Shown here one piece after another: positions 21,799 through 32,900 of a stretch of 50,883 bases of DNA. Each line of letters begins with the position of its first letter. Position 1 is the stretch's first letter. The translations under genes and the position numbers were made by a program. The notes under the pieces were generated by a model. It was not told the DNA's origin. It made no database searches and was given only the letters and a program-made list of their open reading frames with translations. Source of the stretch: a virus; IMG/VR virus record IMGVR_UViG_3300042114_000121, positions 1 through 50,883 of that record. One strand, given 5' to 3'.

Positions 21799-22296
21799 TT
21801 AAAACTCCACTGCTTTAAACCCAAAAGTGAATATTTCAACGCTATTTGGGATATATGTATATCTCACTATAAAATTATCAAGTTCAGCACCAATAAAAGG
21901 CAGAATTATAGGGCTTACATCACTCATCCCATCTTTACACCTTAAAGTATCCCAACCTTTTGTACAATATCCTTCTTGTCTCCCAAAAGATATACCGCCA
22001 CCAATCTTTACTTTTTCATAGTTGATAGGGTGGTATTGAAGTGTTACCATGTCGAATTGAGTAGGTTTGGAATAGCTATTAATAAACTCACTATGTTCGA
22101 TAATAATATTATCATTAAACTGATACTCAACACCAATAAGTCTGTTATCTTCATTCCACTCGCCTTTTGCGATATGATTAACTTTACTTCCAGCTTTTAT
22201 ATTTATACTATCAGCCCTTACATTTAATGCAAAGACTAGTGCCATTAAGATAGGTACAATAAATAGATTGTCTTTAAAAACTTGTTTGCTGGTCAT
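21799..22296 (-). CDS. Exported beta-barrel-like protein, 165 aa
   Basis: An N-terminal signal segment (FIVPILMALVFALNVRADS) is followed by alternating beta-strands (RLIGVEYQFNDNIIIEHSEF; VKIGGGISFGRQEGYCT) and a terminal strand ending in Phe (EIFTFGFKAVEF), the outer-membrane barrel signature. Two cysteines in EGYCTKGWDTLRCKDG may form a loop disulfide. It could alter the host surface, for example blocking receptors or modifying lipid A, but no catalytic motif is evident. Confidence 0.6.
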   Translation of the reverse strand: MTSKQVFKDNLFIVPILMALVFALNVRADSINIKAGSKVNHIAKGEWNEDNRLIGVEYQFNDNIIIEHSEFINSYSKPTQFDMVTLQYHPINYEKVKIGGGISFGRQEGYCTKGWDTLRCKDGMSDVSPIILPFIGAELDNFIVRYTYIPNSVEIFTFGFKAVEF

Positions 22297-22305
22297 TCTC
22301 TTGCC

Positions 22306-22581
22306 CTAAATAACCAAAGTTTTTATCTTAGCTATTGTTTCTAGCCAATCTTCTTGAATAGCCTCGCCTCTTTGTACTTTAAAATACAACGGGTCGCTGA
22401 TTTGTTGATGCAAAAATAGTTTCACATCACTCACACCTGCAATATCATAGCCATCAGCAACATAAGAAACTTTACTTTTTTCGTCTATTTCTTCTCTTTT
22501 ATTTAAAAGCACATATCTAGCACCATTTGCACCTGTTGTTGTATCTCCTGTGAATGGAGTGTCTTGTGATATTTTTCTCAT
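22306..22581 (-). CDS. Hypothetical protein beside the DGR, 91 aa
   Basis: Begins 10 bases after the reverse transcriptase stop. Contains GANGARYVLLNKREEIDEKS and KLFLHQQISDPLYFKVQRGE. It does not look like the four-helix Avd accessory protein of known DGRs, but its position makes it the only nearby candidate for an accessory factor. Confidence 0.6.
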   Translation of the reverse strand: MRKISQDTPFTGDTTTGANGARYVLLNKREEIDEKSKVSYVADGYDIAGVSDVKLFLHQQISDPLYFKVQRGEAIQEDWLETIAKIKTLVI

Positions 22582-22590
22582 ATTTTTCCT

Positions 22591-23700
22591 TTAGTTGAAG
22601 TTAAACAAATTTGGTTGAAACTTTCCATATTCATTTATGTTTTTCTTCCTCAAAACTATCAAGTTTCTTATTGGATTCTTAATTTTTATTATATCACAAA
22701 ACTTTTTAAATTTTTGCTTTACATTTTTATTTATAGATGTTCTTAGTAGATTATAACTATCACTTGCTTTTATCCAGACATAGTATGACATAAAGCTCTG
22801 AATACTATTTAAACTTATTCTTTTTTTATCTATATCTATTGATATTTTTACAAAACTTTTCTTTATAGAGTTTCTAAGCATAGTATGTGTTCCAAAAAAT
22901 CTAAATCCTAAAAAATCTATACCTCTTATTCTTGTTGGAAATATTTGCCAATTTTCTTTTAGTTTAAGATGGAGTTCTTCATTTAGGTATTTTTCTATTT
23001 TATTTTTTATATCGTGCAAATAATATTTATCACTGTGAAATATTGCTATATCATCTGCATATCTTATGTAGTATTTTATTTTTAGTTCTTCTTTTATCCA
23101 GTGGTCAAAATAACTTAGATAATAGTTCCCAAAAGTTTGGCTTGTGTAGTTTCCTATCGGCAGACCTTTTGTACTATCAATTATCTCATCTATTAAATTA
23201 AGTGTATCTTCACATTTTATTTTCTTTCGTATAAGCTTCTTTAGTGTCTCGTTGTCTATACTAGGATAGTATTTTTTAATGTCCATCTTGAAACAGTATT
23301 TTGTATTCTCTATATCTTTTAAGAAAAACTCCATCCTATCTTTTGCTTTATGTACTCCTCTGCCTTTTATACTTTGATATGTATCTTTTATGTATGTCTG
23401 TTCCAATATTGGCTGTATTATTTGCAGTAGTGCATGATGTATTATCCTATCAGGAAAATATGGAAGCTTGTATATTGTTCTTGCTTTTCCTCTTTCGATT
23501 CGTTTATCAAGTGTGTATTCTGATGTTTTGTATGATTTATTTATAAGCATATCGTGTATTTTATTTATGTATAAATGTGGATTTTGTGATATTTTTATAA
23601 CATCTTTATATTTGCTTTTTCCTCTTTTAGAATTATTAAAAGCATTTAATATGTTTTGTCTATGAAATATTCTATTATATAAATTACTTTTTCTTTTCAT
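22591..23700 (-). CDS. Diversity-generating retroelement reverse transcriptase
   Basis: A 369-aa reverse transcriptase: KMDIKKYYPSI (first catalytic Asp, ~140), GLPIGNYTSQTF (~179-190) with the Ser-Gln typical of DGR enzymes in place of group II PQG...SP, and YIRYADDIAIF with catalytic YADD at 214-217. There is no maturase or endonuclease domain. A template repeat lies 119 bases upstream and the variable repeat gene just beyond, so a DGR function is well supported. It would copy template RNA with errors at adenines into cDNA for target replacement. Confidence 0.93.
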   Translation of the reverse strand: MKRKSNLYNRIFHRQNILNAFNNSKRGKSKYKDVIKISQNPHLYINKIHDMLINKSYKTSEYTLDKRIERGKARTIYKLPYFPDRIIHHALLQIIQPILEQTYIKDTYQSIKGRGVHKAKDRMEFFLKDIENTKYCFKMDIKKYYPSIDNETLKKLIRKKIKCEDTLNLIDEIIDSTKGLPIGNYTSQTFGNYYLSYFDHWIKEELKIKYYIRYADDIAIFHSDKYYLHDIKNKIEKYLNEELHLKLKENWQIFPTRIRGIDFLGFRFFGTHTMLRNSIKKSFVKISIDIDKKRISLNSIQSFMSYYVWIKASDSYNLLRTSINKNVKQKFKKFCDIIKIKNPIRNLIVLRKKNINEYGKFQPNLFNFN

Positions 23701-23818
23701 TCGTTTTTGTTACCTTTGAGTTTTCAATTTCTTTACTAGCACATAGTAAGGCTTTGTTATGTGTTCGACCAAGAGGTCTGGTTGTATTTGGCATAAATTT
23801 TAATATACCAACAAAAGT

Positions 23819-23921
23819 GAGCGACGATATTCCAATTCGTATCAGAAGAGGCAAGGCTGAAACCCAAACAGCCGACTCCAGCACTCGAAGAAGTATTCAA
23901 ATAGCTACCAGACTTCAACAC
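23819..23921 (-). repeat. DGR template repeat (TR)
   Basis: A 103-base segment aligned to 23984-24086 at a constant offset of 165 with six differences, all at template adenines (T on the plus strand): plus-strand 23828, 23831, 23836, 23837, 23840 and 23914. The core reads ...GATACGAATTGGAATATC, with AAT codons at two variable positions. It lies between target gene and RT, the canonical position. A GACC/GGTC hairpin near 23768-23779 lies in the TR-RT spacer. Confidence 0.92.
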
Positions 23922-23978
23922 TCGTGAGCCAAACACAACCATTAAACAAACTTTAAGTTTACTTCATTTTAAAAATTT

Positions 23979-25340
23979 TTAACGAGCGACGACATGCCAA
24001 CCCGCATCAGAAGAGGCAAGGCTGAAACCCAAACAGCCGACTCCAGCACTCGAAGAAGTATTCAAATAGCTACCAGACCTCAACACCAGCGCTCCTGAAT
24101 TATACCAATAGTAATCTGTTACTTTACTTACACTACTAGCACCTATAAGTTTAATTAAAAAGTTTGAGAATATTTTTGCCTGATACCCATTTGATGTTGG
24201 TTGTGCGATGTCTGTGCCATCGAAATCAGTAGCTCTTATGTATACTCCACTTGAGGTATCATCTGCAAAAGTATCTGTTGCTTTACATATATATGGTACT
24301 GCACTGTTTACATTTATACCATCTACCCATTGCCATAAGTGACCAAAGAAGTTTTCGATACCTCTATACGAGTTTGCTATGACTAAAACACCAGTATCTG
24401 TTCCTCCAAAATCACTAGGTTTACCAGTTATGCTTCCTGATTTGTTCCCTAAAGAAGTTGTGACACCTGTTATTACTACACTGTTTGCATATCCTCCACC
24501 ACTTGTTTTTTCTGTATATCCAGGTATTACAGATTGACTATCGTGTGTCATATACTCTATCAAGAAAAGTTGTCTAATAAGAGTGTGTTCGTGCCAAGAG
24601 TGTTGTTTGCCACCACCGTTTGCGATAAGCGTTCTTCCTTGAGCTCTTGTTATAACCGTACAAGGCTTGAATCCAACAACAGAACGAATAGCATCTGCTC
24701 CTAAGTCAAGAGTAGGAGCTGAACCTGTACCATCGACATAAGCTGTAGCACTTGCATCATATAGACTTCCCTCGAAGGCTGTAAGATAAGCATATTCAAA
24801 CTCATTTACTGAATTTGTACCGTCACCAGAATCTGCCCATCCTGATTTTCTAAATCTATCGTGAGTTGTGTATCCTGTAGCTGGTGTTTGTGACATCATA
24901 AAGTACATCAAGTTACCAACTTTATAGTTTTTCCAATAGCATTTAGGAACTTCCACAAATACTTGTCTTGAACCATACCCACCAATGTCCGCAACTGAAC
25001 TTGTACCATCTTCATATTTTGTTGAATCATTTGCATCAAGATATTTATATACACTTCCCTCCCAGTTTGGATTTCCTACACACACAACTCTTCTCATTTG
25101 TTGTTGGATAACTGGTACACTATGCCCTACTCTGTAATAAGTATCATTTACCTCATCCCAAACTATCCCATATGGTTTTGAAGTGTCATAAACCATAAGA
25201 CCATCATCTTGTATGACTTTAGCTGCATCCATAAATGCTTTAAAACCAACCCCCAATTTATCCATATTCACAGGATTTGTCATATTCGCACTAAAAGCTT
25301 CTAAAAACTTTTGCTCTATTGATGCTCTTGTTTCTGCCAT
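23979..25340 (-). CDS. DGR target: receptor-binding tail protein, C-type lectin fold
   Basis: A 453-aa protein. The C-terminal third has the formylglycine-generating-enzyme/C-type-lectin pattern of many DGR targets: SYRGIENFFGHLWQWVDGIN (~325-344), then YYWYNSGALVLRSGSYLNTS and SLASSDAGWHVVAR at the end. The last 35 residues are the variable repeat. The N-terminal part probably attaches to the tail (the first 50 residues are helical). It would recognise the host surface, with variable residues clustered on the ligand-binding face. Confidence 0.9.
   Translation of the reverse strand: MAETRASIEQKFLEAFSANMTNPVNMDKLGVGFKAFMDAAKVIQDDGLMVYDTSKPYGIVWDEVNDTYYRVGHSVPVIQQQMRRVVCVGNPNWEGSVYKYLDANDSTKYEDGTSSVADIGGYGSRQVFVEVPKCYWKNYKVGNLMYFMMSQTPATGYTTHDRFRKSGWADSGDGTNSVNEFEYAYLTAFEGSLYDASATAYVDGTGSAPTLDLGADAIRSVVGFKPCTVITRAQGRTLIANGGGKQHSWHEHTLIRQLFLIEYMTHDSQSVIPGYTEKTSGGGYANSVVITGVTTSLGNKSGSITGKPSDFGGTDTGVLVIANSYRGIENFFGHLWQWVDGINVNSAVPYICKATDTFADDTSSGVYIRATDFDGTDIAQPTSNGYQAKIFSNFLIKLIGASSVSKVTDYYWYNSGALVLRSGSYLNTSSSAGVGCLGFSLASSDAGWHVVAR
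23984..24086 (-). repeat. DGR variable repeat (VR) in target gene
   Basis: The last 103 coding bases (apart from the end of the final codon and the stop) of the tail protein gene. Relative to the template, codons 421, 446, 447, 449 and 450 are changed (K to R, T to A, N to G, N to H, I to V), by five A-to-G and one A-to-C changes. A short AT-only palindrome (23969-23982) and a small hairpin at 23948-23960 lie in the VR-TR spacer. Confidence 0.92.
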
Positions 25341-25355
25341 TTTATTTCCTTTTTG

Positions 25356-25766
25356 TTAATTTAAACCTACAAATTGTAAGTTTCTTGTTCGTGACATCAA
25401 GTCATCGACCGCCGCTATTGTGTATCCAGCTGTTCCCGTTATATCTGCATTTTCAATAAGTGTTATAGTGTTGTTATATGCTGTTTCGCTTCCGTTCTTA
25501 TATGTAAGAGATTTGTTTGCTTCGGTTTCAGCTTGACTTCTGTATGTATTTGCTTGTTGATTATATGTGAGAGTTGTATCTTTAAGTGCATTTACCTCAT
25601 CGCGCAGTGCATTAGCTTGACTTGTAAAAGCATTTACTACCACCTGAAACTGCTCTTTATGATACTGAAAAAAGTAACTCATCGCAGCATCAAACTCAGC
25701 CTGATTTGAAGTCCTTAATAAATCTCCACCTGTATATACTGGGAAAGTTGCTGTTATTTGTGACAT
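25356..25766 (-). CDS. Tail fibre connector with coiled coil, 136 aa
   Basis: After a short N-terminus (VYTGGDLLRTSNQAEFDAAM), a long coiled coil (VNAFTSQANALRDEVNALKD; TYRSQAETEANKSLTYKNGS) leads to DLMSRTRNLQFV. It fits a trimeric linker that holds the receptor-binding protein at the tail tip. The downstream neighbour is the DGR target. Confidence 0.65.
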   Translation of the reverse strand: MSQITATFPVYTGGDLLRTSNQAEFDAAMSYFFQYHKEQFQVVVNAFTSQANALRDEVNALKDTTLTYNQQANTYRSQAETEANKSLTYKNGSETAYNNTITLIENADITGTAGYTIAAVDDLMSRTRNLQFVGLN

Positions 25767-25775
25767 TTTTTATCC

Positions 25776-26951
25776 TTATGCTAAAGTAGTAATTTTCATA
25801 CTGTATTTATTTTGTGTCGAACTTGTATCAAGCTCATATGGGTGTTCGCTTATCCATCCATAATGAATAGCATTTGCATATTTTCCACTTTCATCGCCTA
25901 TTATAACAATATTTTCGTTAATTATCTTAGAAATTTGAGTTATTACACTATCATTTCTTTCTGTTGCTATATATACTGTGTATGTTATCTCATCTATTAG
26001 TGCATCTCTTGTTACTTTTGTTTTTGTCCCTGCATCGTCTATCGTTATAGTATCAAATTTTCGCTTTCTACCTTGTGGAGCATTTGCTGTTACTCCCATA
26101 TCTACCATACGAGTAAATATTGTTTCTCCTATTCGTGGAGGTACTGAGTTATTTGTGTATTCTATGGTTACTTTTATTGAAGAATATGGTGTTATTTTTG
26201 TGAAAGCATTTTCTTTAAAAGTACCCTCAACAGGAGTAAAAAACCAAGAGTAAGGTGTCATTATCCCTTGATAGTCTCTCAAATCTAAAGTATATCGTGG
26301 TACTAAAATATTATCTAGTGTATCTTTTACAGTTACTGCTATCTCTTCTAGCTTCACATTAAAGAAAAGTATTGTATCTATCATAGTGTCTATTGTGTAT
26401 GTGTTTGTGATAGTACCTACTGTGCCTAATTCTGTTTGTGAGTAGATAGTGTCATCAAGGTGTTTTTTTGAGTTTATTGTCTCTACTACTTTCCAATATA
26501 TTGAGCTATTTGATGGAGTTACATCAAGATGTCTATAGTTGTTTATCTGTTTAAATTTTGATGATGGGTCTTGTGGGTCTATTAAATTAAAATTTTCATT
26601 ACCAGTTGTTCCTATAAATTGGTAATATTTACCCACTACATTTTCTGCTCCAGCTTTCCAAGTATCTTGTACATACACTACTGTTACATCTTTTATACAA
26701 GGGATTTGTGTATTGTCTGGCATAGTATATCCATCACTTAGTCTTATTGTAGATGGAGCTACTCCAGTTGCTATATCATTCCACGAGTATGTTGCAAGAG
26801 GATAGATATTTATATATGCTTGATATATTACATCTCCGTATTTTCTAAGAGAATCTTTCATAACAAAAGAGCTATTATCAAAAAGAGTAATTGTAGGGTC
26901 AATTACATTTGTAGTAAAAGATGTTGGTTGTATTTTCTTTCCGTACTGCAT
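25776..26951 (-). CDS. Tail tip / minor tail protein, 391 aa
   Basis: A beta-rich protein following the tape measure gene directly. No recognised domain; segments such as WNDIATGVAPSTIRLSDGY and VTVKDTLDNILVPRYTLDLR suggest repeated beta domains. In place of lambda-type M/L/K/I/J genes, only this protein and the two fibre proteins follow the tape measure, so the tail tip appears compact. Confidence 0.65.
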   Translation of the reverse strand: MQYGKKIQPTSFTTNVIDPTITLFDNSSFVMKDSLRKYGDVIYQAYINIYPLATYSWNDIATGVAPSTIRLSDGYTMPDNTQIPCIKDVTVVYVQDTWKAGAENVVGKYYQFIGTTGNENFNLIDPQDPSSKFKQINNYRHLDVTPSNSSIYWKVVETINSKKHLDDTIYSQTELGTVGTITNTYTIDTMIDTILFFNVKLEEIAVTVKDTLDNILVPRYTLDLRDYQGIMTPYSWFFTPVEGTFKENAFTKITPYSSIKVTIEYTNNSVPPRIGETIFTRMVDMGVTANAPQGRKRKFDTITIDDAGTKTKVTRDALIDEITYTVYIATERNDSVITQISKIINENIVIIGDESGKYANAIHYGWISEHPYELDTSSTQNKYSMKITTLA

Positions 26952-29900
26952 CTATGCCCCTATTGCCATTCGTTCTGTGTTATCTCTTGTATCTTTGCTT
27001 AAAAGTTCAATTTTTTCCATTCTGCTGTTAAGTTTTTTGACTTCTTCTGTTTGTTTGTTTATAGCCTCAATTATACCTTTATTTTCATTTGTAGTCAAAT
27101 TATTTGCAGGAGTTTGATTTACTTTTATTCCATATTTTCTAAGTACATCTGAACTTTGTGGGTCGATTATCATTTCTCTTTCATGTGCTTGTATTACCAT
27201 ATCGCTTGGAAGGTATGGAGTTCCCTTTGCGAATGATGGGAGTTCATATCCTTCGGATTTAAGAGAGTCTTTAATAGCTGACTCAATTTTATCTATTTCT
27301 CCTTGTGCTGGAACTCCTCCGTATTTAGAATAAAACTCCTCAAGACTAGCCTCTGGTTTTAATATATTGAATAAAAATTTTTCAAATATTGTTATCCCAT
27401 CAGGCAAATATGCTTGGTAAAGGTCATAGGATAATATCTTTTTCCCAGCCTCGATATAGTCCACAATATCAGATACACTTGATGTATAGTTCTTATCAAA
27501 TGCTGATTCTTTATTTTTTTTAGTAACCTCATCATATGTAGCAAAGCCTTTCTGAAATACATCTGTATTTAAAAGCTCTGGTTTTGCTTCTTCTGCATAA
27601 CTGCTTAAGAATACTTTTGAGAAAGTGTCTTTGTCTTGAGATATGTTTTTAAAATCTTTATTAGCAAGTTTAGTAAACAATTCCAAATCTTGAAACTGTG
27701 TACCTGTAGAAAGTGAAAATTCTTTCAGGTTCTCAAATGTTATTGTATCTGTTCTTGATAAATCATCTAAATGTTTCGCTGTATCAGTTGTGCTAAGCGA
27801 TAGGTAACTTAATGAGTTTCTTAAATCTTCTAGCTCTTTGTTAAATGTTGTAAAATCTTTTGCCTCAAACGATTGTCTAAAAGCGATTTCATCTTGTGTG
27901 TCTAAAAGCCCACCTGCCTTAAAATCATCAAAGGTAAGTGTTTTGTCTATGCTTAGTTGTGATTCTATATTGCTATTATATGTTTTAAGTTGTTCAACTA
28001 AGGAACTTATAATACCAGTTTCTTCTGCTACACCTATAACATTTCCGTTTGCATCTACTATTTGAGATTTGATTATCTTATTATCAAAGTCAAGATTGTT
28101 TTTTAATCCATCAAGTTCAGATATTAGATTATTTGTGATACCTGTATTGTCTCCTATTTGAGCTGATTGTATGTTTCCTGCAAGTTGATTTATATCTCCT
28201 ACTAAGTCTTGAAGCTTTGACGACTCTGTTTCTGTTAGGTTCTCGATACCTTTTGCTCTTAATGCTTTTATCTCATCTGATTTGCCCCAAAAATCTTGAA
28301 TAAGTCTTGATTGACTTTGTCCATCTTGTGTATTCCCTATGAGATTTGCTATTGTATCTTCTATCGATTCGCCCATATTTGTAAAAGCGTCTGATAGTTT
28401 CTTGACCTTGTCTGTTGCTACTTCAATTGTTTTTGTTTGTTCCTCTGATAGTTTTCTTTGAAGCTCTGCCATATCCATTTCTACTGACATTTGAGTGTTC
28501 AGCATATCTTTAGCATTTTGTGTAGCTTCTGCAAATCCATCTGCAAGAAGCATAACCCTACCATAAAGCTCTTGACCAGATTTGGTTGTTAAGTCTATTG
28601 AACTTACTAATTGTTTAAATCCTTCATTACTTTTTGGTAAATTATATATTCCTAGTTTTTCAAACTCTTTTGTCATTTGCTCTGCGGAAAACTTATTTTG
28701 TTCAGCATCTGTTAAAAAGTTTTCAAAGTATCCGCTCATTGCATCGCTTAAAGCTCCAACTCCACCTGCACCCTCTACCATTGAGGTTGTTATTCCGTTT
28801 ATATCTTCTCCAATAAACTTAAATTGTTCTCTCAATTTGTTTAGCGAGATAACACCACCTACTACATCTTCTATAGTTCCACCAAGAACTTTTACTATTT
28901 CATCTATTCCAGTTGCTGAATTATAAAATGCTTTTTCATAGTTAAGTACAGATTGTTTAAATATTTCAATATCTACATCTCCTTGCTTATCTATAATATC
29001 TGTATGTTTTATATCTTCATACCCAGCACCCATTCGTGATATGTAGTATTCTGCTACTTCCATACCACTTGATACCCTCGTAAGTGTTTGTGATATTGTT
29101 TCTCCTGCCTTTACAAATCCATCAAGTGTTGTGGCTGTTATGTCAAGCCAAGCTGTATGTGCATCTGATTTTGCTTTGTCATAAGCATCGTTTGCTTCTT
29201 TTAACTGTTGTGTTGCTGATTTTACAACTGATGTATGTTCCTCTGTTGCAATTACACTCATACCCTCACTATCTTGTATCCATTTCTCGACACCCCACTC
29301 ATTATATAGAATATTATGAGATGTTTGAGTAATATCTTTGAAGTCTGCTATAGTCTTATTGAAAGCTTCATATGCAAAATCTTGTATAGCATAAGCTTCA
29401 GTAACCATTTCATCCATAGTCTTACCAAAAACATTCCCGAGTAGCTCTTGTATCTCTTCTCCACTTTTTCCTTTTAAAGATATTTTTCCAAGTTTAACTG
29501 CATAATCATCAAGCCTATCCATAATAGATTGACCACTTGTATCAAGCATATCTCCAGTAGATACTACAGTATCGTACATACTATCTAAAATGAGTTCAAA
29601 TTGGTTTCTTATCTCTTCACTCATAGCCTCTGTGTATGTAGTATAAGAGGTTGAAGTGCTTTTGCTAAACCAAGATTTTTTAGTCGTGGTTGTAGCTATA
29701 GTTTGGTATGCTGAACCCTCAAAATCTTCTTTCGCTTTAGTTATCAACTGTTCGCCAAATATTAACCCTGCATCTGATAAAGCTCGTGATTGTGATGTCT
29801 TACCGAATAGTCCACCAGCTATACTATTTACTGCACCACCCAAAGCTTTAGTTATAGCTCCGTCTAATAAAAGTTTATCAGCGATTAAAGCACTAGCTAC

Positions 29901-32900
29901 CCAAGGCATTGCTGCACCTGCTGTGCCTAACAAACTTGTACCACCTATTGAAGTACCAACAACCCCACCAAAAGTAGTACCAGCAGCCATATATCCAAGT
30001 CCTGCTGTTCCAATTCCTAAAGCAGCACCAGCCCCACCAATATTTGTACCAACTCCGACTTTATTATTAAACCCTGTATCATACCCACCAGTATATCCTT
30101 CTCCAAGTGCAAATCCACCTTTTTGTAGCAAGATTGATGTTACTCCACCTATTTTATTGTCGATAGATATGAGCGATTTGTTCATTTGTGCTAAAAGATT
30201 GTGTTCAGGTTTTGCTAGGTCTGATAAGATTTCAAGCGACTTAGATATAGACTCACTACCAGCTTCAGCATCGCCTAAAACTGTACCAGTTCCAGTGTTT
30301 GCTTTTATAGCACTTAGTTCATCGTATGAAGTAGATGTTTTATCTCCACCGCTTAATGCTCCACCAACAATGATACCAAACGATGCTAAAAGTGCTGCCA
30401 TAGCCATCATTCGTGGTACTGCGGTTACTGGCTCTAGTGTTCCCTGTAGTGCTACTGCAGCTGTACCAGCAGCAGTAGCTTCTGCCCCTTTTAAAGCAAC
30501 TACTGCTGTTGTTGTTGTGAGCTGTGTTGCTAGTGCTGACATTTGCATTGCCATTTGTGCCATATACATTGCTTGTTGTACTTTTTGGAAGTTTTTAGCT
30601 TGTGTTGAACCTTCTTTGTAAAACGAACCTATTGCACCAGCCATATTTCCATAAGCTCCAACTGTATCTGTTGAGTATTTTTGTTGTGCTTTTGCTCTGT
30701 CTGTATCTGACTTGCTAGTATCTGCCATTATGCTGTTGTACTCTACAAGAGAATTATTCATATCTACAAAACCATTCGTAAGGGAAGCTATAGAATTTGA
30801 TACATCATCAAAACCATTTAGTTTTATGTCTATAGTCATATCTTCTTTATATTGTTTTATCAGATTTTCATTTTTAAATCTTTCTTGTGATTTTTCAAAT
30901 ACCTCATCAAGTTTTTTCTTTTCTTCTTCTGTAATGCTTGATAATTTTGCTATTGAATCTTCAAATATTGCTTTATTTGCATCTAATCTTTCTTTTAGTC
31001 CAAGTTCATCTTCTGGCTTTTTAATAGTATATTTTCCAATAAGGCTATTTATATCAGATAATCTTTTTTGTTCTAAATCTATACCTTTTTGTTCATTGTC
31101 AAGCTTCTCTCTTGATAGTCCTAAGAGATATTCTTCTTTTTTTGTAATAGCCTCATCAAGTTTAGCTTTTGTTGTTAATATTACAACTTGTTTATTATCT
31201 CCTTCTGTCATCTTTTCTGCTATATTTAACTGTTTAAAAAGAGTATCTTGTTCGTCTTTTAGTATTTCATATTTTAGTTTTTGAATATCATCCATCTCAC
31301 TATACTGTATAGCTTTTGTTTTGGATGATGTTTCTTGTGTCATCTTTAATATTTTTTCTTGTAGTTTTGCTTCTAGCTCTAGCTTTCCAATACCGTATTC
31401 TTTCTTCTCTTCTGTATTTAGTATAGATGATGCTTTGTTTGATTCTTTTTTGTTTGCTTCTGCTAATTCTTTTTCTTTGTCTTTTTTTCTATCTTCTAAA
31501 TCTTTTATGATTTGAAGTCTTGCATTTATAGCTTTTTTATCAAGTGTTTTATCTTTTGATTCTACTGTTACTGCATTTATACTTGTTTGAAGTTTTTTAA
31601 TTTCTTCTTGTAATATTTGTGCTTGTGTAAGTGGTTTTTTTATACTCTCAAGAAGATTAAGTGCATTTTTTGTAGCACTTCCTTCTGTCATAAGGTCGCC
31701 AAATGCTTTGGCTGTTGTTTGTATTCCACTTGCCACATTTACTTGTGCTTCATATAGCTCTTTTGTTTTATACATTACATCTATTTCAGCTTGAATTGTA
31801 TCTTTTTGTGCTTGTAGTTCATCTATTTCTGATTGTTTTAGTTTTCCAAAGCTAGTTCTTTCTCCTAACATATTTAATGAACCATAGCTTCCAGCAGTTA
31901 TTTTATCACCAAGTTTTTTTCTTTCAGCCATAAGTTTTGATAAACCTACATTTAAATCTGATAATCCTACTTTTGCTTGTGCTAAAGAAAGTTTTTTAAT
32001 ATCTTCAAGTTTTAATCTCATAGCATTTCTAAGATTTTCTTCTTGTTCTAAAGTTTTACCTATTGTGTAATTATATAGTTCGTATGCTCCAATCATAGCC
32101 ATCATTGGTAGGTTATTTTTCATAATACCCATAAGTCCAGTAAATGCACCACCTACATTTGTAAGACCAACTTTTGACATATCTACTGCTGTAGTAAATC
32201 TATTTGTATTTGTTGTTGATGTAGCCATAGCTGTAGCAAAAAGTCCAGTACCTTTTACTGCATTTGATGTTTCACTTGCAAATCTTCCTGTAGCCTGTGA
32301 AGCAAATGTCATAGAAGAAGTTACTTTTCCTGTTCCTCTTACTAGATCAACTGCTCCAACTGTTAGTTTTTCTATAGTTGGTAAAAAGTTGTTCCATACT
32401 AGCATTCCGCCTTTTATAACTGCAAGATAAGTAGCAACTTGCACAAGTGGAGGTACTACTGTTGCTACTGCATTTCCTACATTTTCAAAACTTTTTGCTA
32501 TTGATTCTATTTTTTCAGGAGTAAGATAGTTTGCTACATTTGCGAAAACTTTAGTTAATCCATCAAAAATAGGTTTTGTTGTTGTTGCAGCTAAAGACTG
32601 ATAAGCATCTTTCATACGGTTAAATTGTATGTCATATGTCATAAGTCCTTCAAGAACATCAAATGGTGCTAACATTTCATCGAGAAGTTTTTTTACTCCA
32701 TCTTTACCACTTGCTTTTGCTTTTTCCATAGCTTTATTTGCTTCTGATGGACTTCCAAATAGCATAGTAGATATAATAGAATCTGTAGAGGCATTTCCGC
32801 TTAGTAAACTTCTTACCTCCTCCCTTGTACGGTCTAAAGGCTGTCCTATCGCACCACTAATATTAGCCATTCTTTTTGATAGTTGGATAGTATTATCAAT

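Noticed and set aside
23684-23942. Two minus-strand frames over the template repeat
   Set aside because: They only reflect TR similarity to the target gene; no ribosome site, and TRs are normally noncoding.
23969-23982. TTAAAAATTTTTAA palindrome as the DGR homing hairpin
   Set aside because: It is AT-only with no loop and is likely by chance in this composition; the hairpin at 23948-23960 is a slightly better but still weak candidate.
29656-30621. 321-codon open frame antisense to the tape measure gene
   Set aside because: It lies fully opposite a Gly/Ala-rich coding stretch whose codon bias leaves the other strand open; proline/serine-rich translation and no ribosome site.
30712-31284. 190-codon antisense frame within the tape measure gene
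   Set aside because: Ser/Phe-rich translation typical of the reverse strand of a Lys/Glu coiled coil.
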